Origin: DASYUM01 sp036001225
GTDB lineage: Bacteria > Methylomirabilota > Methylomirabilia > Rokubacteriales > DASRDR01
Assembly (NCBI GenBank): GCA_036001225.1
Contig: DASYUM010000326.1
Location: forward strand, 1 to 26,342
DNA: 26,342 nucleotides
Direction: 5' to 3'
The position numbers were made by a program, and so were the translations under genes. This document shows, piece by piece, positions 24,420 through 26,342 of this stretch (within the stretch, counting starts at the first letter, position 1; every line of letters starts with the position of its first letter). Under the pieces are notes generated by a model, which searched no databases, was not told the DNA's origin, and saw only the letters and a list, made by a program, of their open reading frames with translations.

Positions 24420-24449
24420 AATGTAGCCTTCAAGGAGCTACATTGGCAA
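24420..24449 (-). promoter_or_regulatory. vapB promoter overlapping a palindromic operator
   Basis: On the minus strand TTGCCA (24449-24444), an 18-base spacer and TACATT (24425-24420) form a sigma-70-type promoter. An inverted repeat fills it: outer arms AATGTAG / CTACATT (24420-24426, 24438-24444) and inner arms CCTT / AAGG around 24431. The expected transcription start, about 24413-24414, coincides with the vapB ATG, implying leaderless mRNA. Binding of VapB(C) here would block RNA polymerase (inference). Confidence 0.6.
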
Positions 24450-24506
24450 ACGCACGCGCCGGCTGGGGACGACCGGCCGTTCTCCCGCCGGCGACGGGCC
24501 GGCGCC

Positions 24507-25109
24507 TCAGCCCGCGCCGGGGGTGACGGCGGCCAGCGTCGTCCGCACCTGCTGGGCGTGATCCCGGTAGTGCAGGCGGAGGATCAGCGCGTAGCCTTTC
24601 CAGTTGATCTCGCCGAAGACGGGCTCGGCGACGCGGCGGTAATGCGCGCCGCCGGGCGTCGCGGGGCTGGGGCCCCGCCGCCCGGGGCGCGCTGTCCCAA
24701 AGGTGTGGGGCTCGGTGCTGCACGCGGCCAGGAAGTCGGAGAGGGCGGCCTGGTTCCGCCGAAGACGCGCGAGGAGCTCGGCGACGGACGCCGCTGCCTC
24801 CGCCGGGCGAGGCCGATGGTCGCGGAGCGCGCGCGCCGGTTTCCCTGCCGCCAGCGTCCGCATGATCGCCGTCGCGTCCTCGAGCGTCAGCGTGACGTGA
24901 TCCAGGATCTCGGCCACGCTCCACTCCCCCGCCGTCGGCGGGGTGTGCGCGGCCGCGTCGGTGACCCCGCCCACCGCGCCGAAGAACTCGTCGGCCGCGT
25001 CCTCGATCCGTTGCCGGATCTCGCCCGCCGAGAGCTTCGCCGACTGCCCGGCCAGGTAGCTCCGGAGCTTCGCCTGCTCGTCCTCTCGAGCCATCGGGTC
25101 GTCCGACAT
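24507..25109 (-). CDS. DinB-like four-helix protein with a repeat-derived insert
   Basis: A 200-residue DinB/YfiT-like protein, a family of metal-binding thiol transferases and enzymes of unclear role. Fitting features are GEWSVAEILDHVTLTLED (61-78) with His71, and the C-terminal FGEINWKGYALILRLHYRDH (165-184) with His180 and His184, the three metal-ligand positions. Residues about 136-156 (GTARPGRRGPSPATPGG) are encoded by a copy of the dispersed GC-hairpin repeat lying in frame just before the last helix. The ATG at 25109 overlaps the upstream gene's TGA as TGATG. The gene is probably still functional because the insert lies in a loop and leaves the ligands intact; this is not proven. Confidence 0.82.
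   Translation of the reverse strand: MSDDPMAREDEQAKLRSYLAGQSAKLSAGEIRQRIEDAADEFFGAVGGVTDAAAHTPPTAGEWSVAEILDHVTLTLEDATAIMRTLAAGKPARALRDHRPRPAEAAASVAELLARLRRNQAALSDFLAACSTEPHTFGTARPGRRGPSPATPGGAHYRRVAEPVFGEINWKGYALILRLHYRDHAQQVRTTLAAVTPGAG
24644..24705. repeat. Dispersed GC-hairpin repeat (module C) inside the dinB-like gene
   Basis: It shares the 23-base core (24658-24680) with the copies at 10498, 15158 and 26261, and the same GCGCGC ends and CCCAAAG trailing edge. It is a multiple of three in effect, so the host frame stays open. Confidence 0.8.
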
Positions 25110-25696
25110 CAGCGCACCTCCCGTCGGGTTTGCACCGCGCGTGCGAACTGGAACCGGTTCTCGAGCAGCGCCAGGTCCATGTGGAAGGAGGTGGGCATGA
25201 CCGGCTCGACCTTGGCCACGATCGTCGTCAACGTACGACCGGTCAGGGCCCGCGTCACCGCCGCCTTCAGGTCGGCCACCATCGTCACGGCGGCGGCCAC
25301 CGGCACCCCGGCAGCGCGGGCGATCCCCGCCAGGTCGGTGCCGGTCGCGGTCGCCGTCGGGGAGCCGCCGGTGGAGAGCAGCGTCTCGTTGTCGAAGACG
25401 AGGTGGAGCAGGTTGCCGGGTTTGTAGCGGGCCAGGGTCGAGAGCGTGCCCAGGTTCATGAGGAGCGAGCCGTCCCCGTCGAGGACGACCACCTGCTGCT
25501 CGGGCCGGGCCAGTGCCAGGCCGAGCCCCACCGACGAGGCGAGCCCCATCGAGTGCTCGAGGTAGAAGAAGGTCGGCCGGTGGCCGAGGTTGTACAGCTC
25601 GATCGCCACCGCGCCCATGATGGTGACGACGATCCGATGCTCGAGCTCGGGGTAGATCGCCGCCAGCGCGTCACGCGGCTTCATCCCGCTGGTCAT
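25109..25696 (-). CDS. comE: Sulfopyruvate/phosphonopyruvate decarboxylase-like beta subunit
   Basis: This is the thiamine-diphosphate-binding half of a two-subunit 2-oxoacid decarboxylase, 195 residues. VVLDGDGSLLMNLGTLSTLA (70-89) and VFDNETLLSTGGSPT (100-114) form the GDG...N cofactor motif with the STGG signature of sulfopyruvate and phosphonopyruvate decarboxylases. The N-terminal VTIMGAVAIELYNLGHRP fits too. The ATG at 25696 overlaps the alpha-subunit stop as ATGA, and its own stop overlaps the DinB-like gene. The choice between sulfopyruvate (ComDE) and phosphonopyruvate cannot be made from motifs. The split two-gene form points to ComDE; other 2-oxoacid substrates remain possible. Confidence 0.82.
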   Translation of the reverse strand: MTSGMKPRDALAAIYPELEHRIVVTIMGAVAIELYNLGHRPTFFYLEHSMGLASSVGLGLALARPEQQVVVLDGDGSLLMNLGTLSTLARYKPGNLLHLVFDNETLLSTGGSPTATATGTDLAGIARAAGVPVAAAVTMVADLKAAVTRALTGRTLTTIVAKVEPVMPTSFHMDLALLENRFQFARAVQTRREVR

Positions 25697-26208
25697 CCGT
25701 CTTCCCACATCAACTCGCGCGTCAACAGCACCGCCACCGGACCGAGCGAGCTGTGCGCGAGGGTGTCGGCATCGCGGATTTGCCGGGCCACGTCCGGGGG
25801 GTTCGTGACCACGCTGGTCGGGATGTCGAGCGCGCGCAGCAGGGGCTCGGTCACCAGCCCGCCCCGGGTCTGCCACGGATCGCGCTCGCCGAACGAGCCG
25901 CGGTAGCTGATCAGCATGAGGAGCGGGATGCGGTAGAGCTGGGCGAGCGACACGATCGGGTTGACCGCCGCCAGCAGGCCGTGGTTCTGGGTCAGGAGGG
26001 CCGCCTTCACACCGCCCAGGTAGGCGCCGGCCGCGATGCCGACCGCCTCCTCTTCCCGCGCCACCTGGACCAGCGTCGTTCCCGGGTCCTCTTCGGCCAT
26101 CCGGATGATGTGGAGGAGCCAGCTCTCGGCCAGGGTGACGACGAGCCCGACATCGCAGGCCTTGAGGCCGTCGTAGATCAGCTTGGAGCTGGCGAGCGAG
26201 ACCGGCAT
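25693..26208 (-). CDS. comD: Sulfopyruvate/phosphonopyruvate decarboxylase-like alpha subunit
   Basis: This is the pyrimidine-binding half of the same thiamine-diphosphate enzyme, 171 residues, matching ComD length. The cofactor-activating glutamate lies in VAREEEAVGIAAGAYLGG (49-66). LLTQNHGLLAAVNPIVSL (71-88) and ISYRGSFGERDPWQT (100-114) correspond to the conserved ComD/phosphonopyruvate decarboxylase stretches. The ATG at 26208 has no strong ribosome site. In methanogens ComDE makes sulfoacetaldehyde for coenzyme M; in other bacteria similar pairs act in sulfonate or phosphonate breakdown. A repeat copy (R3) starts six bases upstream of the gene, so its promoter must lie within or beyond the repeat. 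Confidence 0.82.
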   Translation of the reverse strand: MPVSLASSKLIYDGLKACDVGLVVTLAESWLLHIIRMAEEDPGTTLVQVAREEEAVGIAAGAYLGGVKAALLTQNHGLLAAVNPIVSLAQLYRIPLLMLISYRGSFGERDPWQTRGGLVTEPLLRALDIPTSVVTNPPDVARQIRDADTLAHSSLGPVAVLLTRELMWEDG

Positions 26209-26213
26209 CTTCT

Positions 26214-26342
26214 TCGGAGGGGGGCTAACGCCCCCCTCCGAGACCTCCCCCAGGAGAAGTGCGCGCCGCAGGACGTCGCGGGGCTGGGGCCCCGCCGTCC
26301 GAGGCGCACGAACCCAAAGATTGCGCGGGCAAAGCCCGCGCT
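26214..26342 (-). repeat. Modular 3'-end repeat, copy R3 (cut by window edge)
   Basis: Module A is a perfect 12-base-pair stem TCGGAGGGGGGC-TAAC-GCCCCCCTCCGA (26214-26241). The link, module C (26261-26322) and module D follow, D here as GCGCGGGC-AAA-GCCCGCGC (26323-26342). Arms differ from R1 and R2 yet remain fully paired. By analogy an upstream minus-strand gene should end just beyond the window. Confidence 0.82.

Overview
The window is very GC-rich and almost entirely coding on the minus strand, with many GTG starts and short start/stop overlaps. It reads as a bacterial chromosome segment. The gene set and the dispersed hairpin repeats built on a GGGGCTGGGGCCCC core suggest an uncultivated lineage of the Rokubacteria/Methylomirabilota (NC10) type. 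That assignment is inference from overall look; no rRNA or other marker gene is present.

Region 1 (1-12865, all minus strand, read right to left) is a TCA-cycle super-operon: aconitase, NADP-isocitrate dehydrogenase, malate dehydrogenase, a truncated fumarase remnant, a b558-type succinate dehydrogenase (sdhC-sdhA-sdhB), a complete four-subunit fumarate-reductase-type complex (frdA-frdB-frdC-frdD), a small TPR-like protein, and the start of succinyl-CoA ligase beta (sucC, cut by the window edge). A good sigma-70-type promoter (TTGACA, 17-base spacer, TAGCAT) lies just upstream of aconitase. The fumarase is broken, and the broken end is fused to a near-identical 46-base copy of the 3' end of mdh.

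Region 2 (12961-15769) holds a third complex II iron-sulfur subunit, an MFS transporter, a 345-base interval largely filled by a modular repeat, and a small P-loop kinase.

Region 3 (15844-17489) is the only plus-strand block. It has a type IB topoisomerase behind a sigma-54-like motif, then two tiny genes one base apart. One encodes a very basic protein (27 K/R in 73 residues) and the other a very acidic protein (27 D/E in 59 residues).

Region 4 (17491-23666, minus) runs flavoprotein, ABC substrate-binding protein, ABC ATPase, ABC permease, methyltransferase, complex II-type membrane anchor, methyltransferase. With the iron-sulfur protein of region 2, the flavoprotein and anchor could form a third, scattered complex II-like enzyme. 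Its flavoprotein has Cys where covalent-FAD enzymes have His.

Region 5 (23698-26208, minus) has a VapBC-type toxin-antitoxin pair with a promoter lying over a palindromic operator, a DinB-like protein whose reading frame contains a copy of a dispersed repeat, and a ComD/ComE-like pair of thiamine-diphosphate decarboxylase subunits. The window ends inside a third copy of the modular repeat. Two copies begin exactly at the stop codon of a minus-strand gene, and their hairpin arms differ between copies while staying fully paired.
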